Under the pieces are notes generated by a model, which had not been told where the DNA came from, ran no database searches, and worked only from the letters and a program-made list of their open reading frames with translations. The translations under genes were made by a program, and so were the position numbers. Positions 17,453-25,675 of a DNA stretch of 47,523 nucleotides are shown here, piece after piece (position 1 is the stretch's first letter; every line of letters begins with the position of its first letter). This DNA comes from Bacteroidales bacterium (GTDB lineage Bacteria > Bacteroidota > Bacteroidia > Bacteroidales > F082): positions 1 through 47,523 of the forward strand of contig JAKIVD010000029.1 of NCBI GenBank assembly GCA_021647205.1, in the 5' to 3' direction.

Positions 17453-19936
17453 ATGACAGGCGAAAACTTTGAAGGGTTTCAACAACAGGAAGAAGTTAAA
17501 GATATTAGGATTCTATTATTCAAACTACTTAAATATTGGCCCTTATTTATTCTGACGATATTCATCGTACTGGTGGTTGCTTTTCTTTTTAACAAATACA
17601 CACCCACGGTTTACGAAGTATCAACTACTGTTCTTGTGAAAGAAGACAGGTCGGCACTTGATGCTTCCTCCTTAATAGGAATCGGCCTCAGTAATTCTAA
17701 CCAGAATGTTGAAAATGAGATTGTAAAACTTTCCTCCTTTTCGCTGAATTACCGGACAATTATGAGCCTGGATTTTGAAGTGTCCTATTTTTTGAACGAT
17801 GGACTCATTGTTACCGAATTATATCACGAATCCCCTTTTGAAGTTGTTTTTGACAGCACGGTTTCGCAAGCTGTTGACCTGACCTATACGATTGTGGTCC
17901 TCAATAAAAGCGAATACAGTATCGAAGTGGAAGGGGAGCTTTTAAAGAAGTACAACTTTGCCAGTACCACATTTGAAAAAGAGGAAATTCCCGGGAAAAT
18001 CGAATGGAAAAAAAAGTATCGTTTTGGCGATGTGGTTGAAAACCCTTTTAATACTTTTAAAATACTGCTTACCGATAATTTTGAACCGGAAACCGACATC
18101 GACAATTCCTACGAATTTGTTTTTAATGATTATTACAGCCTGGCCCGTTTGTTCAGGGGTATAGAAATCGAACCCGTAAGCAGGGAATCATCAATCTTGG
18201 AAATCAAGTTTAAGTACAACAATATGGAAAAGGCAACGGCCTTTTTAAATAAGTTAACCAGTGTTTATCTTCAGCAAAGCCTGGAAATGAAAAATAAAAT
18301 TGCTGAAAATACAATCCGGTTTATCGATATTCAATTGTCAGAAATATCTGATACCTTACGCGTAGCAGAAATAGACCTGCAGGACTTCCAGTCATCACGC
18401 GAGGTAATGGACATCGATTACCAGGCGCAACAGGTCATCGAACTGTTGAAAGACCTGGAAAACCAGATGGCCGAACTGCAAGTCAAATCAAATTATTACA
18501 AAAACTTAAAGGATTACATTTTAAGGAAACAAGATGATTTGAATAATTTAGTTGCCCCGTCTGCCATGGGAATAGAGGACCCTGCACTAAACCGGCTCGT
18601 CGGGGAGCTGATTGATTTGTACAACAAAAAGGCTGAGCAATTACTTTATTCAACCGACAAAAACCCGACAGTCATATCTATCAACAACCAGATTGTCAGT
18701 ACAAAAAATGCCATCCTTGAAAATATAAACAACATCATTTTCAATTCCAACCAGGCCATCCGGGAAATTAATAATAGAATTGACGATTATACGGAAAAAG
18801 TAAGCTATCTTCCTGTAACACAAAGGGAATTAATTAATTATGAGAGAAAGTTTAGGCTGGCAGATAATATTTACACCTATTTACTGACCAAAAGAACAGA
18901 AGCCCAAATCACAAAAGCCTCCAACCTTCCCGACAATGAAGTCGTGGACATTGCCCGTACTGAATTGAACGAACCGGTTTATCCGAAAAAAGTGTTGAAT
19001 TACCTGATTGCCCTTATTTTGGGACTGGCATTTCCGATTGGGTATGTATTGATGAAAGATTATTTTAATGAATCTGTTATCGAAAAAACAGATGTTGAAA
19101 GAAACACAAAATATCCGGTTATCGGACAAATACTCCATTCAAACAAAACTTCTCAGCTTGTTGTGGCTGAATTCCCCAAGTCGAGTATATCCGAATCGTT
19201 CCGGTCGCTAAGGACCAACATCCAATACATCGTAAAAAATCAAAATGAGAAATCGACTACCATCATGGTGACAGCCGATATGGTAAGTGCCGGGAAAACC
19301 TACATCTCTATCAACCTTGCTTGTATTTACGCCCAGTATGGAAGGAAAACGGTTTTGTTGGGATTTGACCTGAGGAAACCGAAAATTTACCAGGACTTTG
19401 ATTTGTCAAACCGCCGCGGGATAACATCCTACCTGATCGGTAAAGCCAGTTTGGACGAAATCATTCAACCGTCGGTCAAGGTTGATCATTTGGATATTTT
19501 GCTGTCCGGACCTGTACCGCCAAACCCGGCAGAGCTAATCGCTTCCGATAAAACTGCCGAGCTCTTTAAAGAGCTGCGTGAACGCTACGATTATATTATC
19601 ATCGATACACCGCCGGTAGGGCTTGTAACCGATTCTTACCTGTTGATGGACTACAGCAATGTCAATATTTTCCTTGTCCGTCAACATTTAACGCACAAAA
19701 AAGTTTTTGCTTCGATAATGAAAGACATGGAAGCAAACAACCTTAAAATGAATATCGTCATCAACGATATTAAACTAACCGGTGGCTATGGTTATGGCGA
19801 AGGTTATAGTTACGGCTATGGTTATAGTTACGGTTATGGTTACGGCTCGGGTTACGGCTATGGTTACGGTTATTATACTGATGACAAGCCGGAGAAAAAG
19901 AAATCATTTTCAAAAAGGTTGTTCAACAAACTTTAG
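17453..19936 (+). CDS. Wzc-like polysaccharide co-polymerase and tyrosine kinase
   Basis: An 827-residue inner-membrane protein. A Wzz domain starts at about 15 with membrane helix 1 at about 28-47; a coiled-coil periplasmic region (about 280-500) leads to helix 2 (about 512-535). The cytoplasmic BY-kinase domain has a Walker A variant SAGKT (Gly614-Lys615-Thr616; the usual form is GEGKT), a Walker A' GFDLRKP near 640 and Walker B IIIDTPP near 715. The tail (777-808) is a Gly-Tyr repeat with 14 tyrosines, the presumed autophosphorylation cluster, followed by a basic end. Phosphorylation state would control chain length and export through the Wza channel. Confidence 0.92.
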   Translation: MTGENFEGFQQQEEVKDIRILLFKLLKYWPLFILTIFIVLVVAFLFNKYTPTVYEVSTTVLVKEDRSALDASSLIGIGLSNSNQNVENEIVKLSSFSLNYRTIMSLDFEVSYFLNDGLIVTELYHESPFEVVFDSTVSQAVDLTYTIVVLNKSEYSIEVEGELLKKYNFASTTFEKEEIPGKIEWKKKYRFGDVVENPFNTFKILLTDNFEPETDIDNSYEFVFNDYYSLARLFRGIEIEPVSRESSILEIKFKYNNMEKATAFLNKLTSVYLQQSLEMKNKIAENTIRFIDIQLSEISDTLRVAEIDLQDFQSSREVMDIDYQAQQVIELLKDLENQMAELQVKSNYYKNLKDYILRKQDDLNNLVAPSAMGIEDPALNRLVGELIDLYNKKAEQLLYSTDKNPTVISINNQIVSTKNAILENINNIIFNSNQAIREINNRIDDYTEKVSYLPVTQRELINYERKFRLADNIYTYLLTKRTEAQITKASNLPDNEVVDIARTELNEPVYPKKVLNYLIALILGLAFPIGYVLMKDYFNESVIEKTDVERNTKYPVIGQILHSNKTSQLVVAEFPKSSISESFRSLRTNIQYIVKNQNEKSTTIMVTADMVSAGKTYISINLACIYAQYGRKTVLLGFDLRKPKIYQDFDLSNRRGITSYLIGKASLDEIIQPSVKVDHLDILLSGPVPPNPAELIASDKTAELFKELRERYDYIIIDTPPVGLVTDSYLLMDYSNVNIFLVRQHLTHKKVFASIMKDMEANNLKMNIVINDIKLTGGYGYGEGYSYGYGYSYGYGYGSGYGYGYGYYTDDKPEKKKSFSKRLFNKL
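19781..19876 (+). repeat. Gly-Tyr coding repeat in the Wzc tail
   Basis: A 96-base stretch built from GGTTAT/GGTTAC/GGCTAT-type six-base units encoding (Gly-Tyr)n with a few Ser and Glu interruptions: 32 codons, 14 of them Tyr. Gly and Tyr codons vary in the third position, so the protein repeat is held while the DNA repeat is imperfect. In-frame slippage would change the number of tyrosines without breaking the gene. Confidence 0.85.
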
Positions 19937-19987
19937 GGCCCCGGAGAAAAGTTTTTAATAAGTGGCTAAAAGCTTACATTACAAAAG

Positions 19988-20950
19988 ATGGACAAGCACA
20001 TCGCTCAAAAGAATTTTGGCTTAATCGGAGCTGCCGGTTATATCGCACCCAGGCACATGGGTGCAATTAAGGAAACGGGCAACAAGCTTGTTGCTGCCCT
20101 CGACCCTTTCGACAGTGTGGGAATTATCGACAGCTTTTTTCCGGAAGCGGATTTTTTCACCGAACCCGAACGTTTCGACAGACATCTTGACAAACTCCGA
20201 AGATCGGGAAAAAACCAGGTGGATTTCGTGAGCATTTGTTCCCCGAATTATTTGCATGATGCCCATATTCGTCTTGCTTTACGTAACAGGGCAAATGCCA
20301 TTTGTGAAAAGCCCTTAATCTTGAATCCCAGCAACCTGGCGGGGCTTGAAGAAATTGAAAAAGAAACCGGACTGTCAGTTTATACGATTCTGCAACTCAG
20401 AACCCACCCCGCAATTATTGAACTGAAAAAACGTTTTGACAACCTGCCGGATGATAAAGTACACGATATCCAACTGACTTACATTACTTCACGCGGACAT
20501 TGGTATTTTTACTCGTGGAAGGGGGATGTTTTGAAATCAGGCGGTGTGGTAACAAACATTGGTATTCACTTTTTCGATATGTTAAGCTGGATATTTGGGG
20601 GTGTGAAAAAAAGCACCGTCCATTTAATGGAAAGAAACAAAGCGTCCGGATTGATGCAGCTGCAGAAAGCAAATGTTTCCTGGTTTTTAAGCCTTGATAA
20701 AAATGATTTGCCCGGAAAAGCCGTTGAAAAAAACCAACCCACTTTCAGGTCCATTCTTATCGACAATGAAGAAATTGAATTTAGTGGCGGGTTTACCGAC
20801 CTGCACACGGTAAGCTACCGTGAAATACTTGCCGGAAAAGGTTATGGAATTGCTGATGCACGCCAAAGTATCGAAATCGCGCACACTATCCGCAATCAGG
20901 AAGTCGCCACTAAAGCAGGCGATTACCACCCCTGTTTAAAATCAACCTAA
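19988..20950 (+). CDS. WlbA-like Gfo/Idh/MocA oxidoreductase (UDP-GlcNAcA 3-dehydrogenase-like)
   Basis: A 320-residue NAD-dependent sugar dehydrogenase. The Rossmann start is GLIGAAGYIA (11-20); EKPL (107-110) carries the catalytic Lys; the substrate-binding part has SRGHWYFYSWKGD and SGGVVTNIGIHFFDML, the pattern of WlbA/WbpB, which oxidises C3 of UDP-N-acetylglucosaminuronate. That substrate could come from the 22465 nucleotide-sugar 6-dehydrogenase. The aminotransferase and acetyltransferase that complete the known UDP-diacetamido-uronate route are not in the window. It lies 51 bases after wzc in the same operon. Confidence 0.78.
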   Translation: MDKHIAQKNFGLIGAAGYIAPRHMGAIKETGNKLVAALDPFDSVGIIDSFFPEADFFTEPERFDRHLDKLRRSGKNQVDFVSICSPNYLHDAHIRLALRNRANAICEKPLILNPSNLAGLEEIEKETGLSVYTILQLRTHPAIIELKKRFDNLPDDKVHDIQLTYITSRGHWYFYSWKGDVLKSGGVVTNIGIHFFDMLSWIFGGVKKSTVHLMERNKASGLMQLQKANVSWFLSLDKNDLPGKAVEKNQPTFRSILIDNEEIEFSGGFTDLHTVSYREILAGKGYGIADARQSIEIAHTIRNQEVATKAGDYHPCLKST

Positions 20951-20959
20951 TCCGTCCCA

Positions 20960-21469
20960 TTGAATAAAGACCTGCCTAAATCCTGGTTTGCCGTTTATGT
21001 TAAGTCGAGGGCTGAAAAAAAAGCAGCCGCTGAATTCCTGAAGGAGGGAATCGCTTACTTCTTGCCATTAATTAAAGTGCTCCGGCAATGGAGCGACCGG
21101 AAAAAATGGGTCGAAGTACCCTTGTTCCGTTCGTATATTTTCGTGCACATTGAACCCAAGGACTATTTCAGGGTTCTCCAGGTCAACGGGGTTATCCGTT
21201 ACATTACCTTTGAAGGAAAAGCTGTCAGCATACCTGTTCGGCAAATTGAAGCCATCCGCTATTATTTGAATGGGTATGAGCAGGAGGCAACTGATGACAA
21301 CACGGTTTGGGAAAAAGGCAAAAAAGTCGAGATTATTTCCGGCAGTCTGGCAGGGCTAACAGGAGAACTGGTTGAAGTGAAAGGAAAACACAAAATCAAT
21401 ATTGAGATTGAGGCCGTCGGGAAAACGATACTGATAGAGGTAAAAAAGAACAAACTGAGGTTGCTTTAA
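20960..21469 (+). CDS. UpxY-family NusG-like transcription antiterminator
   Basis: A 169-residue NusG paralogue. The start is a TTG at 20960, nine bases after the previous stop; no ATG is available in frame before the conserved WFAVYVKSRAEKK segment (9-21). The NGN domain (to about 100) includes the PLFRSYIFVHIE core. A KOW domain follows (about 112-150, VEIISGSLAGLTGELVEV). In Bacteroides each UpxY prevents early termination in the leader of its own polysaccharide operon, so control of this locus is inferred. It is the fourth gene of the operon here, whereas upxY is normally first. Confidence 0.88.
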   Translation: MNKDLPKSWFAVYVKSRAEKKAAAEFLKEGIAYFLPLIKVLRQWSDRKKWVEVPLFRSYIFVHIEPKDYFRVLQVNGVIRYITFEGKAVSIPVRQIEAIRYYLNGYEQEATDDNTVWEKGKKVEIISGSLAGLTGELVEVKGKHKINIEIEAVGKTILIEVKKNKLRLL

Positions 21470-21494
21470 CCAAAGCAATATTTTCCTTCTTATA

Positions 21495-21526
21495 TTTTGA
21501 TAATTAAAAAGAATGAGTAATTTTGC
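21495..21526 (+). promoter_or_regulatory. Second exopolysaccharide-locus promoter
   Basis: TTTTG (21495-21499), 18 bases, then TAATTTTGC (21518-21526). The -7 box and spacer length are the same as at 16569-16600 and both spacers contain AAAAAGAA. It would start transcription near 21533, with a leader of about 74 bases before the 21607 gene. The rest of the 21470-21606 gap shows nothing else. Confidence 0.5.
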
Positions 21527-21606
21527 TACTCAATAAATGGGCCGGCCTGAAATACCTGTTCATTTATCAATATGAAAAGCAGAATACTTCTTCAAACTAA
21601 GTAATA

Positions 21607-22140
21607 ATGCTGGAAGCACTAATTACATCGAAGACAAGAATTAAACTATTGCTCAAGTTTTTTCTGAACAGCAAGAACACAGGCTACCTGCGCTCCCTTG
21701 AGCCTGAGTTTGGAGAGTCAACCAATGCCATCAGGCTGGAACTCAACCGTTTTGAAGAAGCCGGCCTGCTGCACTCCAATTTTCAGAATAAAAAGAAAAT
21801 CTTCCGCGCCAATACCGGCCACCCCTTGTTTCCCGAGTTGCAAAACCTGCTGATGAAACATGTGGGCCTTGATGAGATCGTCGAAAGGGTAATTACCCAA
21901 TTGGGCAAGCTGGAAGAAGTTTACCTGGTTGGTGAACTGGCAAAAGGAAACGACAGTGACACGATTGACCTCTGGTTTATGGGAGAGGAATTGGATGAAG
22001 TATATTTAGAATCATTGACGAAGAAGGCGGAAAAGTTTATCAAACGTAAACTTCGTTATACAATAGTTAATCATGACGAACTGAAAAGCCTGATAGCTAA
22101 CAAAGCAAAAAGTGAAGTTTTATTGCTTTGGAAGTCTTGA
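21607..22140 (+). CDS. Winged-helix protein with degenerate nucleotidyltransferase-like domain
   Basis: A 177-residue protein. Residues 1-75 form an ArsR-like winged helix (TSKTRIKLLLKFFLN, then STNAIRLELNRFEEAGLL). Residues 90-177 resemble an MNT-type nucleotidyltransferase, with GELAKGNDSDTIDLWF where the active form is GSxAxGxxxxxSDxDL; the GS serine is replaced by Glu, so catalysis is doubtful. Proteins of this arrangement occur near upxY genes in Bacteroidota polysaccharide loci, which suggests a regulatory role. It has its own predicted promoter and a long spacer after it. Molecular function is inferred only. Confidence 0.65.
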   Translation: MLEALITSKTRIKLLLKFFLNSKNTGYLRSLEPEFGESTNAIRLELNRFEEAGLLHSNFQNKKKIFRANTGHPLFPELQNLLMKHVGLDEIVERVITQLGKLEEVYLVGELAKGNDSDTIDLWFMGEELDEVYLESLTKKAEKFIKRKLRYTIVNHDELKSLIANKAKSEVLLLWKS

Positions 22141-22172
22141 TTTGCTTTAATTGAAAAGCCGGTTTGTCAGCC

Positions 22173-22195
22173 ACTTACATGATAACCATGTGAGT
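22173..22195. repeat. Palindrome in the spacer before the 6-dehydrogenase gene
   Basis: ACTTACATG (22173-22181), a five-base loop, CATGTGAGT (22187-22195): nine pairs with one G-T. It is part of a 324-base non-coding spacer (22141-22464). Confidence 0.5.
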
Positions 22196-22265
22196 TAGAA
22201 GGCGAAGCTGTGAACAGAAGGAACTGAAACTTGTGCTTTCGTTTAAAAGCAGTTGCGCCCCCTTT

Positions 22266-22289
22266 AACTGACGGGCTAAGCCGTCAGTT
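22266..22289. repeat. Perfect 9-bp hairpin
   Basis: AACTGACGG (22266-22274), loop GCTAAG, CCGTCAGTT (22281-22289). It has no U-tract on the plus strand and is probably a dispersed palindromic repeat rather than a terminator. Confidence 0.6.
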
Positions 22290-22312
22290 CAAACAGGGGA
22301 ATGCTGATTTCC

Positions 22313-22470
22313 AAAATTATATACAGATGAAACCAACATGCCAAAGGCTATTGACACAATTGCCTGCCTGTCCGCCACTTTACTCTGGCATGCGGGCCGT
22401 CAGGCAGGGAAATGATTAATCTTTTCCCTGCGTCTTTGCGCCTTTGCGAGAAAATTATATACAGATGAAA
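22313..22470 (+). repeat. 20-bp direct repeat flanking a palindromic insert at the dehydrogenase start
   Basis: AAAATTATATACAGATGAAA occurs at 22313-22332 and again at 22451-22470, where it supplies the real start codon (ATG 22465). The 118 bases between them contain CCTGCCTG (22363-22370) facing CAGGCAGG (22401-22408) and three CTTTGCG-like units (22433-22448). The layout suggests that a repeat element entered, or a local duplication occurred, right at the start of this gene. Confidence 0.7.
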
Positions 22471-23748
22471 AAAATCACCATCATCGGTCTCGGATATGTC
22501 GGCCTCCCGCTTGCGGTGGAGTTTGCAAAAAAAACCAGGGTAGTTGGTTTTGATATCAACCAGCTTCGTGTGGACGAATTGAAAAGTGGCACAGACAACA
22601 CGCTGGAAGTGGATGATGAAGAACTGAAATCAGTGCTCGGCAGGCAGTCTTCAAAAGGCCTGTTTCTGACAACGGCAATTGAGGACATCCGCGATTCCCA
22701 AATCTACATTGTTACTGTTCCAACCCCTATTGACGACAACAAACGCCCCGATCTCAAACCGCTTGTAAGAGCCAGCGAAACCCTGGGAAAAGTGGTTAAA
22801 AAAGGTGACATTGTTATTTACGAATCCACCGTTTACCCGGGGGCCACCGAGGAGGAGTGTTTGCCGGTGATTGAAAAGGTAAGCGGATTAAAATTTAATG
22901 AAGATTTCTTTGCCGGTTATTCACCCGAAAGGATAAACCCCGGGGACAAAGTAAATACGCTGACCAAAATTAAAAAAGTAACTTCCGGCAGCACACCGCA
23001 GATTGCTGACGAGGTTGATGCCCTTTATAATACCATACTTGAAAACGGAACCCATAAAGCTTCGAGCCTCAAAGTGGCCGAAGCCTCCAAGGTTATAGAA
23101 AACGCCCAGCGCGACCTGAACATTAGTTTCGTGAACGAACTTGCACTTATTTTCGACCGCATTGGTATCGACACCAACGACGTAATTGAAGCCGCTGGAA
23201 GTAAGTGGAATTTTTTGAAATACAAACCAGGCCTTGTCGGTGGACACTGTATCGGTGTCGACCCCTATTACCTTGCCTTTAAAGCGGAAACACTTGGTTA
23301 TTATCCCGAAGTTATTTATTCCGGAAGGCGGGTAAACGAATTCATGCCCCACTTTGTTGCCGACAAGGTGGTCAAGCTAATGATTAAAAAAGGCCAGATA
23401 ATACTGAACAGCAAAGTCCTCCTTCTTGGCATAACTTTCAAAGAAAACTGCCCCGATATCCGCAATACCCGCGTTGTTGACATTGTTGACGAACTGCGGG
23501 CTTTCGGTTGTGATATCGATATTTACGACCCCTGGGCAGACAGGGGAGAGGTACAGCAGGTGTATGGAATAAAAACATTGGATGACAATACGGACATTTA
23601 TTCCAAAACGTATGATGCAATTATTCTGGCCGTGTCCCACGAACAGTTTCTTAAACTTGATTATAAAAAACTTGTAAATGGAAACAACACGGTTATTTTT
23701 GATATTAAAAGTGTGTTGCCAAAAGAAATGGTGGACGGAAGGCTTTAG
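22465..23748 (+). CDS. Nucleotide-sugar 6-dehydrogenase (TviB/WbpA-like)
   Basis: A 427-residue UDP-sugar dehydrogenase that oxidises C6 to the uronic acid using two NAD. The frame is open from a TTG at 22444, but the ATG at 22465 begins the dinucleotide fold exactly (KKITIIGLGYVGLP). The central and C-terminal UDP-glucose/GDP-mannose dehydrogenase domains include the catalytic Cys262 in GGHCIGVDPYYL and a late LGITFKENCPDIRNT segment. Overall resemblance is to the UDP-GlcNAc 6-dehydrogenase group (TviB/WbpA), which fits the WlbA-like gene at 19988. UDP-GlcNAc as substrate is inferred. Confidence 0.87.
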   Translation: MKKITIIGLGYVGLPLAVEFAKKTRVVGFDINQLRVDELKSGTDNTLEVDDEELKSVLGRQSSKGLFLTTAIEDIRDSQIYIVTVPTPIDDNKRPDLKPLVRASETLGKVVKKGDIVIYESTVYPGATEEECLPVIEKVSGLKFNEDFFAGYSPERINPGDKVNTLTKIKKVTSGSTPQIADEVDALYNTILENGTHKASSLKVAEASKVIENAQRDLNISFVNELALIFDRIGIDTNDVIEAAGSKWNFLKYKPGLVGGHCIGVDPYYLAFKAETLGYYPEVIYSGRRVNEFMPHFVADKVVKLMIKKGQIILNSKVLLLGITFKENCPDIRNTRVVDIVDELRAFGCDIDIYDPWADRGEVQQVYGIKTLDDNTDIYSKTYDAIILAVSHEQFLKLDYKKLVNGNNTVIFDIKSVLPKEMVDGRL

Positions 23749-23787
23749 TGCCGGTAAACCGGAAAACAAAGATTTGATGTTGACACA

Positions 23788-25575
23788 ATGACAACCGACC
23801 AATTCATAGTAACAGGTGTTATCCTTTTTCTTTTAATCTCTTTGTACAAAAGGGTTTTCGGTCCGGGCTTTACCTTTGTCATCGGAATAAGCGTACTGGG
23901 CCTTACAGGTATATTAACGCCTTCAGAAATCCTGAAAGGTTTTGCCAACGAGCAAATAGCCGTCATTATCCTGCTGTTGCTGATTGGTGAAGTCATCAGA
24001 AAGTCAGCGCTGATTGACAGTTTGTTCGACAGGTTTTTTCAAAAAACCCACACCTACAAAGGGTTTATGCTGAAGTTGATTTTTCCTGTCGCGGCTTTGT
24101 CATCAATGATCAACAACACCCCCCTGGTTGCAATCATGATGCCCTATGTACATAACTGGGGGCGAAGAAACAACATTGCTTCATCAAAACTATTGATACC
24201 CCTGTCTTATGCGGCCATTCTTGGTGGAACGGCCACCCTCATCGGAACCTCTACAAACCTTGTCGTTAACGGGCTTGTTGCAGAACAAACGGTCATCCCC
24301 GGATTTCATACGCTGGAAATTTTTGACTTTGCACCGGTGGGCCTCAGCATGATTGTTATCGGTGGTTTGTATTTGGTTTTGTTCGGGTATAAATTGCTTC
24401 CTGACAACAGCGGGCTAAAAGAAAAACTGAGCGAAAAAACACGGGAATACATTGTAGAGGTCAGGATCAGCAGTAATTCCGAATACCACAACAAAACGGT
24501 AGAAAATGCGAAACTCAGAAACCTGAAAGGGCTTTTTCTGGTGGAGATAATCAGAAACGGACAAACGATTTCCCCGGTTTCCCCACAAACCCGCGTGCAG
24601 GAAAACGACCTGTTGGTTTTTGCAGGCAATACGGAAACCATTGCCGATATGATTGAAAACAACAGCAATATTAAACCTGCCGAACTGGGAACTTTCGGAA
24701 AACGCAACAAAAAAGAAGTTGTCGAGGTTTTCGTTACCCCGAATTCGGCTTTGCTTTCCAAGACAATTAAAGAAAGTAATTTCAGGGGAAGGTATGATGC
24801 TGCCATTTTAGCGGTTCACCGGAACGGTGAAAAAATGAGCGGGAAAATTGGGGATGTAACACTGATTGCCGGCGATTTGCTCCTCCTTGTTACCGGAGAG
24901 GATTTTACAAACAGGACAACCGACTCGAGTGACTTTTTCGTTGTGGATAAAGTAAGGAGCATTGAAAAAATGCCTACTTACCAAAGCATCATTCTTATCG
25001 GCGGCCTGATTGCTGCCGTTGTTTTGTCCTCCTTAAAAATTGTCCCCCTTTTCACCAGCCTGATGGTATTTATCATTGTGCTGCTGCTGACCAAAATAGC
25101 CAGGCCGAAAGAACTTCACCAAGGCCTGAACTTCAACCTTATTTTTATTATTGCCCTGTCACTTGCCCTGGGGATGGCCATGATGAAAACAAACATTGCC
25201 TTTGCCTTGTCGCACAGCTTCCTCGAATTTATCAGACCCTTCGGTGTGGTAACTTTGCTGTTGGGTATTTTCGTCCTGACAAACCTGCTGGCATCTGTAA
25301 TTACCAACATCGGTGCGGTAGCCATCGTTTTTCCCATCTCGCTGAGCCTGGCCGAACAGCTTGGTGCCAACCCCAAACCATTCGTGCTTTTGGTGGCTTA
25401 TGCCGCTGCCGCAAGTTTTATCACCCCCATCGGATACCAGACCAACCTGATGGTTTACGGGCCGGGCGGTTATACTTTCAGGGATTTTATGAAAATCGGC
25501 CTCCCGCTGACTATTTTGTTTATGATAACCACCGTCCTCTTGCTTACATTGCAATATGATTTGCATCTCAATTAG
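23788..25575 (+). CDS. SLC13-family permease with TrkA-C domains, probable sulfate importer
   Basis: A 595-residue transporter. Hydrophobic helices fill residues 5-205 and 395-593, with two SLC13 signature segments (SSMINNTPLVAIMMPY near 105 and SVITNIGAVAIVFP near 510) and GTSTNLVVNG near 155. Two TrkA-C (RCK-C) domains sit in the central cytoplasmic part (about 220-300 and 308-390). Bacterial and algal SLC13 proteins of this layout carry sulfate or other divalent anions. Sulfate is inferred because the next four genes are cysQ, cysC, cysD and cysN. Confidence 0.85.
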   Translation: MTTDQFIVTGVILFLLISLYKRVFGPGFTFVIGISVLGLTGILTPSEILKGFANEQIAVIILLLLIGEVIRKSALIDSLFDRFFQKTHTYKGFMLKLIFPVAALSSMINNTPLVAIMMPYVHNWGRRNNIASSKLLIPLSYAAILGGTATLIGTSTNLVVNGLVAEQTVIPGFHTLEIFDFAPVGLSMIVIGGLYLVLFGYKLLPDNSGLKEKLSEKTREYIVEVRISSNSEYHNKTVENAKLRNLKGLFLVEIIRNGQTISPVSPQTRVQENDLLVFAGNTETIADMIENNSNIKPAELGTFGKRNKKEVVEVFVTPNSALLSKTIKESNFRGRYDAAILAVHRNGEKMSGKIGDVTLIAGDLLLLVTGEDFTNRTTDSSDFFVVDKVRSIEKMPTYQSIILIGGLIAAVVLSSLKIVPLFTSLMVFIIVLLLTKIARPKELHQGLNFNLIFIIALSLALGMAMMKTNIAFALSHSFLEFIRPFGVVTLLLGIFVLTNLLASVITNIGAVAIVFPISLSLAEQLGANPKPFVLLVAYAAAASFITPIGYQTNLMVYGPGGYTFRDFMKIGLPLTILFMITTVLLLTLQYDLHLN

Positions 25576-25628
25576 AAATGGCGAAGGGCATGGGGCAAGG
25601 AGCATGGGAGAGACAATATAAGGAATAA
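25576..25628 (+). other. GA-rich low-complexity spacer
   Basis: A purine-rich, G-rich run with GCATGGGGCAAGGAGCATGG-type repeats directly after the permease stop. Similar runs occur at 26471-26517 and, more weakly, 27275-27300, each in a gap of the sulfate gene cluster. No coding or RNA function is seen. Confidence 0.5.
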
Positions 25629-25661
25629 AGCTTTTCCAAAGTTCAAAACTTTGGAAAAGCT
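25629..25661. repeat. Perfect 15-bp hairpin 14 bases before the cysQ start
   Basis: AGCTTTTCCAAAGTT (25629-25643), loop CAA, AACTTTGGAAAAGCT (25647-25661). No T-tract follows (TAAATAAAG), so it is not a standard terminator. If transcribed it would form a very stable hairpin at the edge of the cysQ ribosome-binding region; it may also be a dispersed palindromic repeat or protect the 3' end of the permease mRNA. Confidence 0.75.
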
Positions 25662-25675
25662 AAATAAAGTAAACA

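Noticed and set aside
22231-22419. 62-codon plus-strand frame in the spacer before the 6-dehydrogenase
   Set aside because: It runs through palindromes and repeat sequence and resembles no protein; the spacer is better read as non-coding.
25629-25661. Intrinsic terminator of the SLC13 permease gene
   Set aside because: The stem is strong but neither strand has a following T-tract.
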